DNA from: Hirundichthys speculiger
Taxonomy: Eukaryota > Chordata > Actinopteri > Beloniformes > Exocoetidae
Direction of reading: 5' to 3'
DNA length: 64,000 nt
Assembly (NCBI GenBank): GCA_018398805.1
Contig: JAGFBZ010000852.1
Span: 434,501 to 498,500 of the forward strand
The notes under the pieces are model-generated. The model searched no databases. It saw only the letters and a program-made list of their open reading frames with translations, and was not told the DNA's origin. Below are positions 1-11,894 of this stretch, piece by piece (positions within the stretch are counted from its first letter, which is position 1; every line of letters starts with the position of its first letter). The translations under genes and the position numbers were made by a program.

Positions 1-1730
1 TCATGTTAAATATGGAGGCCTGTGGCGATGGTGACACGCAGCAGCGCTCCCCTCTTCCATATTTAGACGCCAGGTTACTCCTAATCGCGTTACGAGGATG
101 TGCGATCGCCAAGGTTGCTCAATTATACATTCCCCCCGCCTTTCATTCGTTCTGCCACCTCTTTTTCTCTTTCTTCACCTCCACCCCGTCACACAGATTA
201 CGCTCTCTCGCTCTGCTCTCAGTGGAGAGGCAGGAATCGCACGCTAAGCTTTGAACATGAAAGGAAAAGCAGAAAAACAACAACAAGTACAACGGATCAC
301 CGCGTGTGTCTAAGAGTGTTTGTGTGTTTCTGCTGGCGCGAAGGCGTCTTTTTACTCGCCGAGGAATCTTTCCCCCCGAACAAGAGCATGTATGCATATT
401 TACGATGTCATTTTGGATGTGTTAGTGTGTTTGCTGAGGTCTCAGCTTTCATGCTCGGCTTTTGTCTTTACCCGTGGAATGTGAAAGCTCGTGCAGGAAC
501 CCTCAGCAGCCATTTCCTTCTGAGGCAGTTACGCGCCTCTGTTGAGTCATTAAGAGTTTGGTTTCGCTCAGCGGGAGCCTCAAACCAACTCACAGAGAAA
601 ACTCCCCTAAACTCGCCCAGGTCGTGGCCCCCAGCGCAACCTCCAAGCAAGTCCAGAACGACCGAGTTCCTCCTCGAAAAAACAGCAAACTCTAATGTAT
701 TCGGCTCCTTTGCCTCCGCAGTCACGCCTAACTGAAGATAAAGCACTGTGTCAATATGATTTTAGGCTAGACAGGAGGTACAATGCTCACAGTATAATTC
801 TGACAATTCTGTTGCACAAAAGAACAATCCAGCGAAGAGTTAGGCAGAATAAAGCTCGCCCCGAAATGACGCTCAGTGGGTTGTCACTTAAAAGGCACCG
901 GATGAAAGAGGCAGCGAGATAAAGAATGCTGCACACACCAACAATGCAGGTACATTTTTCCTCCTGCATAATGACGCATTCATATTTGAGAAAGCCACAA
1001 GCCATCAATATGAATTCAACTTTGTGTTAAGACATAAAATTATGCGATAAAACTGCAGGGCCTGAGCAGCTGTAGGAAAAAAAAGAAAAAAAAGGACTCT
1101 GTTTGAAATACCTGCAAAACACTCCACACAATAGCTCTACCAGCGGAGGAGAAACAGCATTATCTGTGCCGGCGCTGTCAGAATGTAAATCAGCACCGGC
1201 TTTGTGTTTCTGTGGCACATTTGCTTTCCTACTGCCCGTTCTAACTTTAAAAAACCCAGCAACAACAGGAAAACAGCACTCTGCAGCTTACTCTTTGCTT
1301 TGGCTGCTCCGGCGCCCAGAGTCTAAACCCTCCACCACCGGCTAACGAGTCGGGTCCAACCAGCATCTCGCTGCGTCCGGGCCTGTTTGATGAGGATGGG
1401 GTCTTCTGGCCACGCTGCCTCGTTGCTGGTGTTGTCCTCCTGGAAATGCACGAACTTGAGTTGAAAAAGAAACGTGCATTCATGAATACCATTTCAAATG
1501 TCACGTCTTTTTTTTTTTTTTCTTCAACCAGGACTGAAGTTGGGAAAAAAATTAAATTAAAAAGGAGAAGAATCAGCAACTGTTACTGTTAAAACAGCGT
1601 TTCTATTTAGTTTAGTTTTGTGCTTCGATTTGGTTCAATGCAGTTCAACTTTATTTGAGTCCAGGCGGTTGTCAGAGACACAAAGCTATATTATTAACTA
1701 TTAGTAATATTATTAAATAGTAAGTAAAAA
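1..1730. other. Intergenic DNA, no gene recognised
   Basis: No protein family, RNA gene or transposon end was recognised here. The longest open frame (100-735, plus strand, 211 codons) is arginine/serine/proline-rich, has no recognisable motif and overlaps equally open minus-strand frames, so it is more likely chance than a gene. A run of T lies near 1507-1521. Promoters or noncoding exons of a neighbouring gene cannot be ruled out. Confidence 0.5.
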
Positions 1731-2137
1731 CTAGAAAAGCACTCGGAGAGCTCAGACCTCCGCCAAGCGCAACAGTTCTCCTATATAGCGATTTACAGAT
1801 TATGATAAAATCCGCCTTCTGTATCAGATCCAGATCAGCCTTTGAAACTTGATAGAGGTTTCCATTGTTAATCCCTGAGTCAAATTTCATGAGTTTTGGG
1901 TAATAATTAACGGAGATATTGAGAAACAAAATTATCGGCCCCATTGACCGCAATGTTATCGAAAATTTGAAAGTGATCCAGAATCCAGGGTTTCTTCCGG
2001 ATCACACCCAAAATGAAATCAGTTCTTCCTTTTCACATTTCTGACAACTCCTGAAAATTTAATCAAAATCCATCCATAACTTTTTGAGTTATCTTGAACA
2101 CAGAGACAGACAAAAACATAACCTCCTTGGCGGAGGG
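1731..2137 (-). repeat. Dispersed repeat, 'GGCGGAGGTC' family, copy 1
   Basis: On the minus strand this starts with CCTCCGCCAAGGAGGTTATG, passes through AAGTTATGGATGGATTTTGA, and ends with CTTGGCGGAGGTCTGAGCTC. The two ends carry short inverted pieces (CCTCCGCCAAG and CTTGGCGGAGG). The same sequence returns on the plus strand at 7438-7712 (internally deleted) and 24442-24850. No long coding frame is conserved between the copies. The family is interspersed and looks noncoding; its transposon class cannot be named from the sequence. Confidence 0.8.
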
Positions 2138-2897
2138 TAAAATGCTTGGGTTGCTTCTTGCTTCTCCAGATTTGTCTTCTTTGTCTCTTTTCTGTTGCTG
2201 TTAACTTTACTTTCTGTTTTATTTTTGAAATAAATAGGTTTCATCGAGCATGCATCCACTGTAGACGGATGTAGCACTGAGACAGTGAAGTATCCCAGAA
2301 TGCATTTCCCATCAACCAGCAGCAGCGATGGTGGAGAAGAACGGAGTAAAGGACGTTGTTTGTTGGTTGGTAGTTCAATGTAGTTTCAAGACACGTTCAT
2401 GAATGTAGCTCTTCTAACTTCAAATGTGTTGTTGCTTGATCAAGATGGAGCCTATTTATAAATCACTTTATTTATGACACGGCTAAAATACAAAAGTGAA
2501 AAAACCCTTCAAAACCACATCATATCAAACAAGACTCTTTCCAGAAGCTATGGTCAGTTCTAAACAACATTAACCTTCACAGTAAATGCTGAGTTAAATT
2601 ACAGATGTTTATAACTTTGTCGTTAGCCTGTTAGCTTAGCTGTTGTCAGCTACACTTCTGCTGCAGTTGCAGAAAGTCCAAACTGCATCCTCCCATCCTC
2701 TGAAGTACACAAGTCCAAACTTGGAATCAAAATGATCATTGTGTCGTCCTTCCCATCTTCCCTGCTGATCCGTTCCTGTTACTTTACGTCTTCCTCCTGT
2801 TCCTGCCCCACGTTACCGTCCTGCCACGTCTCTGTTTTGGTTCATGACCTGCTCTGGACAGGTCTTTATTAACTTCATTAAAGGACTCTGATCTATC
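2138..2897. other. Intergenic DNA, nothing recognised
   Basis: A/T-rich sequence with no open frame of note and no visible repeat ends, between a dispersed repeat and a hAT-type MITE. Confidence 0.5.
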
Positions 2898-3660
2898 TAG
2901 AAGTCTTCAGGACAACCCGACAACCTGAAAACCAGAGGTTCCGACCCGAATCGGGTCTCGGGTCCATTCACAAGATGTGACTCCGGGTTCGGGTCGGAAT
3001 CGGTACAGTTAGTCTTGGTCCGGTTGGTGCTCTCTGACAGGCTGGATCCGCGTTTACCCGAGAGAGTTAAAGATATTGGTGGTGGCAGCTGTCACTCAGC
3101 CCCGCCCCCGTCCCCGCCCCTTCCATCCAATAGGCTACAAATGTCAGGTGACAGGTCAAGCAAGAGTGAAACAAACAAACAGTTGTTTGGTTTAGTCAAT
3201 GTCAGAACTCGGGCGGTTAATTAATTATTCATTAACGTGGCGTGTTTGTCATGAAGCAATCATGTTGCCGTAGCGTGTTATTAGCAGTATGACCAGCAGC
3301 TGTAAAGCACTACGGATCGCCAACATAACAACATTGGATGAGAGAACATGTTCACGACACGTCCTGACCGGTGTAGGCTATTAGCATTAGCAGTTGCTAC
3401 CAATAGCATATGTATCCACAAAGAAAATAACGACGTAGGATTTATTGTTGTTTACATCACGTAGCCTATGTAGCAACTGAACCGGTAGAAGAAGACAACT
3501 TTAGGTAAGAAAATCAAGTTTTATTCAACGCTAGACAACTTTTAACATGAGCAACTATGGGCTGGATTGTCTCGGTTCTATTCGGTATCTCGGTTCAGTT
3601 TCGGGTCGAATTTTCATGGGTCCATTCATGTCCATGAAAGTGGACCCGTGAAGACCTCTA
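2898..3660 (-). mobile_element. Non-autonomous hAT-type MITE, family 'TAGAGGTCTTC', copy 1
   Basis: A 763-bp element runs from TAGAAGTCTTCAGGAC to GTGAAGACCTCTA, so its ends are inverted repeats. A second copy of 762 bp lies in the opposite orientation at 37045-37806. Both are rich in variants of 'gacccgaacccga' near the ends and share an unusual middle (GTTGCCGTAGCGTGTTATTA here). The flanking 8-mers here agree only weakly; the partner copy has a clear 8-bp duplication, which points to the hAT superfamily. There is no transposase, so any movement would have needed an enzyme in trans. Confidence 0.8.
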
Positions 3661-3989
3661 TACTGATCCAATATTCTGCCTCCTGTTTCGCCTGCATTAG
3701 ATCAGGTCCCCTGATCTACGAGTCATAACTGGTTATCTTTGAAAGGCAACTCTATCCCGAAGAGTATATCTGCATGCAGAGATGTAGAAACTGATGGTGA
3801 AATAGTTTTAGTTTAATACGCTGCCTGTTTGAATGTGACATTGGCCTTTGTGAGCGTACATCTCAAACATTGCAGTAACATCACAGCGTTATACGGCTGT
3901 GCATCTTTATCCAGTAATGGTGATGGTCCAAGTCACACAGCAACATGAGCTCACGAACAATGACGGTAGCTTGTTGAGATGGTTTATTG
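3661..3989. other. Intergenic DNA, nothing recognised
   Basis: No gene or repeat end is visible between the MITE and the Tc1 remnant. Confidence 0.4.
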
Positions 3990-4735
3990 AGTTGCTTAAA
4001 TTTTTTGGTGGAGTTTGAATGATAGTCTTCATTCAGCTAGTCTCTGCAGCTTGTTGCTGCTGCTGATAATGAACAGTAGGGCCAGCAACAGAGCTGTTTT
4101 TCAGCACTTTTATGATGCGTTTCTCATTCCCACAAACACATCCGTACCCTGATCAGTGCAGTGTCGAGGTATGCAGGAAGTTTCTCTACAACATTCCCGT
4201 TGTATGTCGTACACCCATCAGCGTCCTTCCCGGGGCTTGGGCTGTCTTCACGCTGTCAATCTGATATTTTGCTTATCCCATCAGAATCCGATCTTCCCGA
4301 TTGACCATTTACAATATATAATGCAAGTGATGCTTAAAAGTCATGGGACTTGAATTATTCCTGCACAAATTCAAGGAGCCCCCAAACCATAACCAGCCTC
4401 CTCCAGTCACACTATCCTTTCCGATCAGCCCGCGGTTACATTTCCTCCATCTAGGGAGGTTGGCTACTTTCCCGCAGACCTTGTACTTCTCATTATATGT
4501 TTTGCAGTTGTAGTTTTAGGAACATGCAGCTGTTTGGAGATGGTCTGATCGCCTTTTAACATGCTGATCAGGAACTTTCTTTGTGAGCTCCCCAGACAAC
4601 TCCCTCCTTTTTCTTACGATGCTCACGATGACACCAAACTGCAACGTGGCGAGTTTCCTCCCTTTAAATGAGCTGAATGCATTATTTTAACGCAGTGATG
4701 ACTGATTGGAGGTGCCAACAAGTCACCCCAGGTTA
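3990..4735 (-). pseudogene. Tc1-like transposase remnant
   Basis: On the minus strand a decayed Tc1/mariner transposase can be followed in pieces. Around 4620-4560 it reads RKRRELSGELTKKVPDQHVK, which fits the N-terminal helix-turn-helix of Tc1 enzymes. Near 4490-4450 it reads KVCGKVANLPRWRKCN, the linker and second DNA-binding half. Near 4410-4380 it reads GGGWLWFGGSL, matching the beta-strand stretch of the catalytic domain. The pieces lie in different frames and carry stops, and much of the DDE core is missing. Clean terminal inverted repeats were not found, so the ends are approximate. It must be inactive. The family is inferred from short motifs. Confidence 0.6.
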
Positions 4736-4744
4736 TTAGTAGTA

Positions 4745-5399
4745 CAGTGATCCCTTTCCAATTAGCGCTTTAAGTTGCGTGGTTTTAGTTATTCGTGGAT
4801 TTTTCAGAAATATATAATGTAATAAAAAAAAATCAAGAAAAAATCGTGGAAACAGGATGTTGTGCGCGTTCTCTCACTGTGAAGAAATGTTGTGATCCAG
4901 CCTGGCCCCTTTAAGAAGGTGGCCTTATGGGTAATGTAGTGTGTGTGTCGTGGGACGGCAGAATGAAAACGGGGTTAAATAAAAAGTGTAGTGAGCATCA
5001 ACAGCAGCCCAGCGTGTATAGATTTACATTCTCTGTTAACCGACAGGAGCCCAACAATACAACCTGTGTGATGTTACAAGTTCCTGCAGTGCCAGAATAA
5101 AGTGCTCGTTCCATGCAGAGAAAACCGGACTGTTTCTTTTGTTGTTGTTAGCGTGTTAGCCGCTAATTACGAGCCAAAAATAGCACAATACCAGCGGTTT
5201 GTTTTCTATGGTTCAGAGACCAGAGGCTGTGAAGGAAACAGAAAGACCACAGTTGAGCCTTTGTCTTGTTATGTTATATGTAAACATATTTTAAACACTT
5301 TATTTAGGCTCGGGGGGCTCCGGCTCCAGTTCGCGGATTTTGATCTTCACGGGGGGGTTCACCGGTCCCCATTAAACCGCGAAAAATAAGTGATTACTG
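4745..5399 (+). mobile_element. TA-flanked MITE, copy 1
   Basis: The ends are CAGTGATCCCTTTCC and GTGATTACTG, each bordered by TA (4743-4744 and 5400-5401), so inverted ends and a TA target are visible. Two more copies lie on the minus strand: 47359-48047 (complete, also TA-bordered) and 21356-21804 (truncated). A frame at 5102-5389 is shared in part with the copy at 47369-47653, but it lacks any domain and is broken in the third copy, so it is treated as noncoding. A TA target fits Tc1/mariner-type movement, but the superfamily is not certain. Confidence 0.75.
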
Positions 5400-5401
5400 T
5401 A

Positions 5402-7437
5402 TCGTGAAATGAACAATATATCCTTCTTTTCCATACTTCTGTTGGTTTGTTCTGCTACACAGTAAATGCATCACACAGCTGATTCAAATGGAACCACTTT
5501 TTAGGAGGAATTAAGCTTCTTTTCAACAGCTTTAAGGGTACCAACAAATGTCCACATCTGTACTGTTTTTTAAATGTTTTTTTAAACATTTAAACCTAGC
5601 CTTACTGATATTTAGAGAGAGAAATTAACAGAAACCTGGAGCTTCAGTGGGCCCTCATTGATAAATGTTGCCACATACTCAGAGTTTTTCTCTCATTTGT
5701 CGTAAAGCAGGATAAAACCCACTCTTGTGTGACTTGGCAATGATGCCTCAGCGGGAAGAGAAGAGAGTAAATGATCAGAGCACAGGGGGAAATGTGGATT
5801 TATTGGAAGTGGGGCGTCTTCCATGGACGCGTTGTTGTCGTCAAGTGTAATTTATGACAGAGCGCGGGCGGGGACAGGTTTAGGTTTACATGCGGCATCA
5901 ATCATGCGGCCTGTCGTCTGGATTTTAACACACTCGTACGGAGAAGCACACCCACGTGCGCAGACATCAACGCACCTTCACGCCGGAGCGCTGCTTTTAG
6001 AGAGGAAGCCTGAGACTAAAAAATGAATTCTGCACACAAACATCCATCAAGCCAACACAATAACGGAGGCGACACCGAGCAGATATGTATAAACCCAGGC
6101 AATATCTGCAATCCCCCTGAGTACAGAGACAATCAGCAATCAGCGGCATCGCCTGCAGCCAGGGTGCGCCGAGCTCATACGGTCCATATGGGGTCAGGGG
6201 GCGCTTAACACCTTCAGGCAGCTGTCACAGCCAAACATGGATGAAGCTCCTGAGAACATTTAGGAGAGGTTTGGCGTGAGGGATTCATCTGACCTGGTGT
6301 CACCGCCGGCCAGGCCAGTTTAAGAGGTTGTTTAGATCACAGTGACCTTGTGAATCCAGCCACCGAACCTCCAACCCTGCAGGATTCACGTCACGTCCTG
6401 ACGGTGTGAGAAATGAAACGGGACGTGATATCTCGTGATGTGGATTTTTTCTTTTCTTTTTTTTGTGCAAGGTTTATGGTTTTTCAGTGAGAGCTGAAAT
6501 ATTTGGATATTACTCACAGCAACAGGTGCTGACGTGATCTCAGCACCCTCTGCGTTACACCTTCATTTTCCATGGTAACAAGCCGGAAGAGCGGATGATG
6601 CAAAGCTAAAAAAATGTCATCATCGCTGGTTTTCATCTGTAGGAGCTCAGAGCCTCTCAGAGAGATGTTTTTCTTTTTTTTCCATTTATGCTTTTTGTTT
6701 TCTTTCAGTTTTTGTTAAATTTAAGCACCAAAACTACATAATTCAACTCAGAAACTTACCAGAAACTGGTAAAAGTGAAGAATATGTGGTTGCATGGCAT
6801 CATTTATACACGATGAAGGGATTGATTTTAGTCAGAATAATGTCCACCCTTAAAAAAATTATTTGAAGGGGTCCTGGTCACGTGTTTTATGGAGATGAGT
6901 TGCGAATGTGTCGACAAATGACAATGACCACCATCCAGCAGATGAATCACAGTTGTGTGTAAGATTTAGAAAAGTCTATTTGTGTGTCTTTTCATCCGTC
7001 CATCTATCATCTAAAGCCAGTACCGTGGGAAGTGATGTAAAAAAGGGATAAAAATGTAGGAGGAAAAAATAAAATATTTAAAATGTCGCCCCGCTGCCTT
7101 GGTCAGACAACTGAAGTTGACAAACCCTGTGTGACTGCAAACACCAATTCGATCGCTTGCAAAAAGCAGGCATTCCTAGCAGTATAGCTTGTTGTGCTCC
7201 TCAGAGGCGGTAAACCGGTGGTAGCATTCATAGGCAGCAGAAGTGGCGGACAAATACTTTTCTCAAAGTGCCGGTAGTAAAACACTTTTCCTTTCAAAGC
7301 CGCCGTGCATTGCACCTTGATGTGCGATGTTCAGCACCACACTTCAATGGACAGCTCAGCTGAGCCAAACTAATGTCAGATCAGTACCATGGACAGTTAC
7401 ACTGACTCTGCGGCACATTGTTTGTTCCTGTTTCATT
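5402..7437. other. Intergenic DNA, no gene recognised
   Basis: Two kilobases without a recognisable coding frame or transposon end. Short chance frames at 5823-6208 show no motif. The part around 6420-6720 is T-rich. Confidence 0.5.
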
Positions 7438-7712
7438 ACCTCCACCAAGGAGGTTATGTTTTTGCCGGCGTTATCTGTTTGTCTGTCTCTGTCTGTCTGT
7501 CTGTCTTGTTTGTTTGTTTGTCTTTGTTCAAGATAACTCAAAAAGTTATGGATGGATTTTGATTGAATTTTCAGGAGTTGTCAGAAATGTGAAAAAGGAA
7601 GAACTGATTTCATTTTGGGTGTGATCTGGAAGAAATCCTGGATTCTGGATCACCTTCAAATTTTCGATAATTGTTGCACTTGGCGGAGGTCTACGCTCTC
7701 CTAGTGCTTTTC
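7438..7712 (+). repeat. Dispersed repeat, 'GGCGGAGGTC' family, copy 2
   Basis: Starts with ACCTCCACCAAGGAGGTTATG-like sequence and ends with TGGCGGAGGTCTACGCTCTC. Compared with the copies at 1731 and 24442 it lacks about 130 bp of the middle: the stretch after TTCAAATTTTCGATAA joins directly to TTGTTGCACTTGGCGG. Near its start it has an expanded TCTG/TTTG microsatellite (about 7479-7521), a local gain. Confidence 0.8.
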
Positions 7713-7797
7713 TATTTACATCTAGTTTTGTTCAGATTTTTGCAGGCTTTGTGGCCGGTTCATTGTTATTAATCATCCAGTGAATCAGTGGTGAATT

Positions 7798-8905
7798 TAG
7801 GGCTGGGCAACGATTAAAATTTTTAATCGTGATCAATCGCATTATTTCCCTGATTAATCATGATTAATCGCATTGTATAAGCAAAATCAAATAATGAATT
7901 CAAAAGTAGAGTAAAATCCACTTTTATTTAAATGTTCTGCTGCCATATGAACTAAAGTGCCATAACATTTGTTGTTCAAACACTTTTAACATCAGCACTT
8001 GTCAGTAACACATATTTAGTGTAAATCTCATCTTAAAAAAATGTAAAATAAAATAAAGCTTATAGCCACTGCCAGGGCATTAATGTCATTCTATTTTTAT
8101 GAAAAATTAAAAAAAAAGTCTACAAACAAAATCCAACAAAATGATTGTGTCTCAGCACAATCAGAACATTAAAACAGGTAATTTCTGAGGTAACAGCAGA
8201 AACTTTTAACGGGGAGTTCAACTTGTCATTTGTTACAAATAACCTTGTTTCTGTTGAATCCTCCGTCTGGGAGAATTTTAAAATGAAAATGTCCATGTTA
8301 AAGTTCAGTAACTTTACCAATCCATGTATCATTCATTCTTTCCATTTTAAATTGTCAATCAAAAATTAAAAAAAAAATTAGAAAATGACATTTTATTACA
8401 TTTTTCGTTTTTTAATAGAACACAAAAAAAAAGGAAAAAAAAGCCTGTTTTTTATATTTCAATTTTAGACTTGGATCAAATATGCGAAATTAAAAAACAG
8501 GCCACAGAACTAAATTTGTTTTATAATCGAGGAATAGACTTTCTGTTGTCATTACACATCTGTGCCACTAGATGGAGCCGCACTGCAGTAACCAGCTAGA
8601 GAACAGCAGGACAGTGAACACATGGAGCAGATCTGATGGAACATGGAGGAATGATGCAAAAGTTTTGTGTCAGTCCAGAATTTTTTTTTTTTTCAGACAG
8701 AATTCTTAATATTGCTGCCTGAGTTGCTACCCGAACTGTAAAGTTCACGGATTTTTACCGTTCTCCATGTCTGTTTTAGCTTTTCCTTGTTTACTTGCCA
8801 ATTGTTTTGCAGCAGCCAGAAACAGACTTTTCAAAACAAAAGCATGTGAGCAACATGCGTTAATGCGCTATAAAATAAATGTTGGCGTTAATAAATGAAT
8901 GCTGG
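7798..8905 (-). mobile_element. hAT-type non-autonomous element, family 'TAGGGCTGGGCA', copy A, truncated
   Basis: One end, TAGGGCTGGGCAACGATT, is intact and is followed by direct and inverted ATTAATCG/CGATTAAT motifs typical of this family. The other end (GTTAACTTGCCCAGCCCTA in full copies) is missing and the element fades out near 8905. Full relatives lie at 17224-18302 and 38386-39488, and an old one at 28264-30300. Frames such as 8120-8332 recur in copy B but carry no domain. The hAT assignment rests on the perfect 8-bp duplication of copy B. Confidence 0.8.
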
Positions 8906-8937
8906 CTGAGAATATGTTCTCGCGGCTCTATCTAAAA

Positions 8938-9560
8938 CAGAGAGACCCACACCTCCCTCTCCCCAGCCACCTCCTTCAGCTTCTCCAGGAGCACACCAAG
9001 GTGTTCCCAGTCGTGCCGTGAAATATCATCTCTGCAACGCCGTAGGTGTTCCTCGAGACCTTCAACCGGTTATATGTGCCCAAAACACCTTCTCAGGGAG
9101 ACGACCAGGAGGCAACTTAACCAGAGGATCGACGTGACCTTAACTGGCTCTTCTCATCTGAGTCCCTCTCGTATAACTGAACTTCTCAGCCTGTCTCTCA
9201 ACCCTGTGGAGGAAACAGAGACTCTTTGGTTTTGGCCGAACTCTCTCTTGTCACAGCAGACCAGTAACACAGTCCGCACCACTGCAGATGCCGAACTAAT
9301 TAGTCCGTCAATCTCCCGTTCCATTCTTTTCTTGTTAATGAACAAGATAGAGACACAAATCCACTTGAGACTGCACCTTACTGCGAACCTGGAACCTTTT
9401 TCTGACGGAGAACTATGATTCCTGATTTGGAGGTGCTGCTTGTCATCAGTCACATTCGGCTGCGATCCTCTCTGGTGGCAGCTGAGGATCCCTGCTCGAT
9501 GACACCAACAGAACCACATCATCTGCAAAAAACAGAACTTTAAATCCTGACACCATGTGA
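8938..9560 (-). pseudogene. LINE reverse transcriptase remnant, 3' part
   Basis: On the minus strand from about 9550 the sequence reads KVLFFADDVVLLVSSS, an RT catalytic box of the F/Y-x-DD type found in non-LTR retrotransposons. Further on come KKRMEREIDGLISSASAVVRT (9330-9270) and GLRDRLRSSVIREGLR (9200-9154), and then a C-terminal stretch ending near 8945. Gaps, stops and frameshifts separate the pieces. Similar RT and tail pieces occur at 25985-26545. The tail of that second copy ends in GATGG repeats, which would fit the RTE-like LINEs, but the clade is not secure. Inactive. Confidence 0.7.
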
Positions 9561-10779
9561 AAGTTATTCTCCATGTTCTTTTATCTGGTGCCATTGACAA
9601 GACTAGAAACAAAGGTCAGTTGAAGAGTTTATTACAATCATGAAATACAAAGATTCAATATGCCATGCAGAATATTTTAATGGGCCGATGGTACACTTCA
9701 CTGACACCACAGGAGATGCCAGGGAATGCACGCTGGATGTCAGATTCTGTCCGTTCTAAAAAGATCCAGCGGAGGTGGATCCTTGGTTCTCCTCCTAAGT
9801 TTTATGGCTCTTTGTCTTCGAGTCCAGACGGTAAACAGCAAGTCCAGACACATGTGGTTGTGTTAGTCCAGGGAATGAGATGTCCCTAGAATTTGTTTAT
9901 CTATGCTGTCACAGACTTTTGGTTGCAAGCTGTTGGGGGGTCAGGGTTGGGGGAGGATGTTAAAGTAATTTAAATCATAAAACCTAAGCTGAGGAACTCA
10001 CGGTCATAAAAGAAGAAGACATTCCTACATATCATAAAGTTTAGTTTTAACAGTTAAACAGTGCTCAGATCATTTTAATCCTAACAGTGGAACCAGACCC
10101 CCTCCACCCTTCACCTGTGCCAAGCATTTCCATTTACAGAATTTACGAACAGTCCGATTTACCACCAGCAATGCAGACAAGAGTCTTGCTGCATTTGCCC
10201 CATTTGTATCGGGTGTCCCAGTGCCCCCACCCCCTGGAGCAACCTGACACAGGACATCCCGCTGGTCAGGTTATCGTTACTAAAACAGAATCTTAAAGTC
10301 TGGCATAGTTGAGCTCTGATTTCATGACTTCCTACAGATAACACCTACATGTAGGGTGAGGCGTGAATGCCCAGACACGACTTGATCTCTCCCCATAATT
10401 ACTCCGCTGACCCTCACTCACATGAATCCAGCCCTAATGACTGCTGCTCGTACATTCGCCATCATGTTGTACAACTGTGAGGCCATCCCTCCCACGTATG
10501 GCATCTCACAGCGAAAACACTAATCTAATGAGGAACTGCTATGTAATGTTCATGGCAGCCAGCTGGTTAAAGGTCATTCCCAGCATCTACAAAAGTCACA
10601 AGGAGAAGCTGCTCTGTCTGGCCATGGCACCAGCCGTTGTGAACCATTCCCTAAGAAATGCATCCAACAAATAAAAGCATATGTCACTAACATGTGACTT
10701 GACTGATATGCAGCAGCTTTGTGTCGCCGTATTACCAGCTGCCATGAGTTTATACAATAGTATATTCACAAAGAGAATC
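9561..10779. other. Intergenic DNA, no gene recognised
   Basis: No family was recognised. Short frames (for example 9665-9889 and 10477-10674) have no motif and no partner elsewhere in the window. Confidence 0.5.
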
Positions 10780-10781
10780 TA

Positions 10782-11739
10782 CAGTTGAAACCAGAAGTTT
10801 GTTTGACAATTAAACAGACCAAACGTTTCCTGTTTTAGGTCATTCAGGATTACTAAAATTATTTCTATTTGCTAAATGCCAGAATGATGGAAGAGAGATT
10901 TTTTTTTCTTTTTTTTTTAAAAATACCTTCTTCAAAGTCAGAGGTTTACCTAAACTAAGACACAGCTTGGGAAAGCCCAGATAATGACATCATGACTTTG
11001 GATGTTTAATTGACAACATCTGAGTTAATTGCAGTTACACCTGTGGATGTTTTTTAAATAACACCTCAAACTCATTGCTTCTTCATATGACATCATGGAA
11101 AAAAAATGATAAGAAATCAGCCAAGAAATCAGGAAGAGAGTTGTGGACTGGTGAAGATGCTGCTGAAGCTGGTCAGAGAGGGTCATCGTCCACAGAGAAA
11201 CCAGACCTGGACCAACATGGACTGAAGGACCACTCAGCCAGGAAGAAGACATTACTCCAGAAGAGACAGAACAGAGACAGATTACAGTTTGTAGATGCTC
11301 ACAGAGACAAAGAGCTTCATTTCTGGAGACATGTCCTGGTCTGATGGAACTAAAACCCAACTGTTTGGACATAATGACCATCATCTGGAGGAGAAAGACC
11401 TGGGAACACCATCCAAGCAACATCTCAAGACACCAGGCAGGAAGTTAAAGCTTGGGTGTGAATGGGTCTTCAGATGGACAATGACCCTAAACACACCACC
11501 AAATTAGTTACAAAGTGGTTTAAGGACAACAAACCCTACAAACCCAACTCAGTTCCTCCAGTTCTGTCAGGAGGACCGGACCAGATTTCCAGAAAAAACT
11601 ATTGTGAGAAGCTTCTGGAAGGAAACCAAAAATATTTGACCCCAGTCAGACAGATTAAAGGCAACAATACCAGATACTAAGGAAGGGGGATGGACTAAAT
11701 GTTACGTGAATAGTGTATGTAAACTCCTGGTTTCAGCTG
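10782..11739 (+). mobile_element. Tc1-like DNA transposon, internally deleted
   Basis: The left end CAGTTGAAACCAGAAGTTTG and the reverse complement of the right end (CAGCTGAAACCAGGAGTTTA) form terminal inverted repeats. Both are bordered by TA (10780-10781 and 11740-11741), the normal Tc1 target duplication. At 958 bp the element is well short of the roughly 1.6 kb of intact fish Tc1 elements. A transposase remnant lies inside. The ends are well preserved, so it could once have been moved in trans. Confidence 0.85.
11085..11680 (+). pseudogene. Tc1 transposase remnant inside the element at 10782
   Basis: The clearest piece, 11462-11560, reads LQMDNDPKHTTKLVTKWFKD. This is the catalytic stretch holding the second aspartate of the DDE triad in Tc1 transposases. 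Near the end, YCEKLLEGNQKYLTPVRQIK matches the usual C-terminus. Upstream pieces, such as the histidine- and lysine-rich text at 11295-11420, are in other frames. Several frameshifts and missing segments, including the stretch with the final acidic residue, make it non-functional. Confidence 0.8.
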
Positions 11740-11894
11740 TACTGTCTGGTATGAAACCGTGAGCCCATGACACGTTTCCCAAAAACCACTGCATTATTAA
11801 AGGAATATGCTATCCTGTAGGAAATCGGTATCTGGGGCCATGACAATGAAGCCATTCCCAACAAAACAGTGTCTCAGAGGGAATATACTATATT

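Noticed and set aside
100..735. 211-codon frame near the window start as a host gene
   Set aside because: Low-complexity composition, overlapping open frames on the other strand and no recognisable domain.
5102..5389. Conserved 95-codon frame, also at 47369-47653
   Set aside because: It lies inside a MITE family, is broken in the third copy and has no domain, so sharing reflects common descent of the element.
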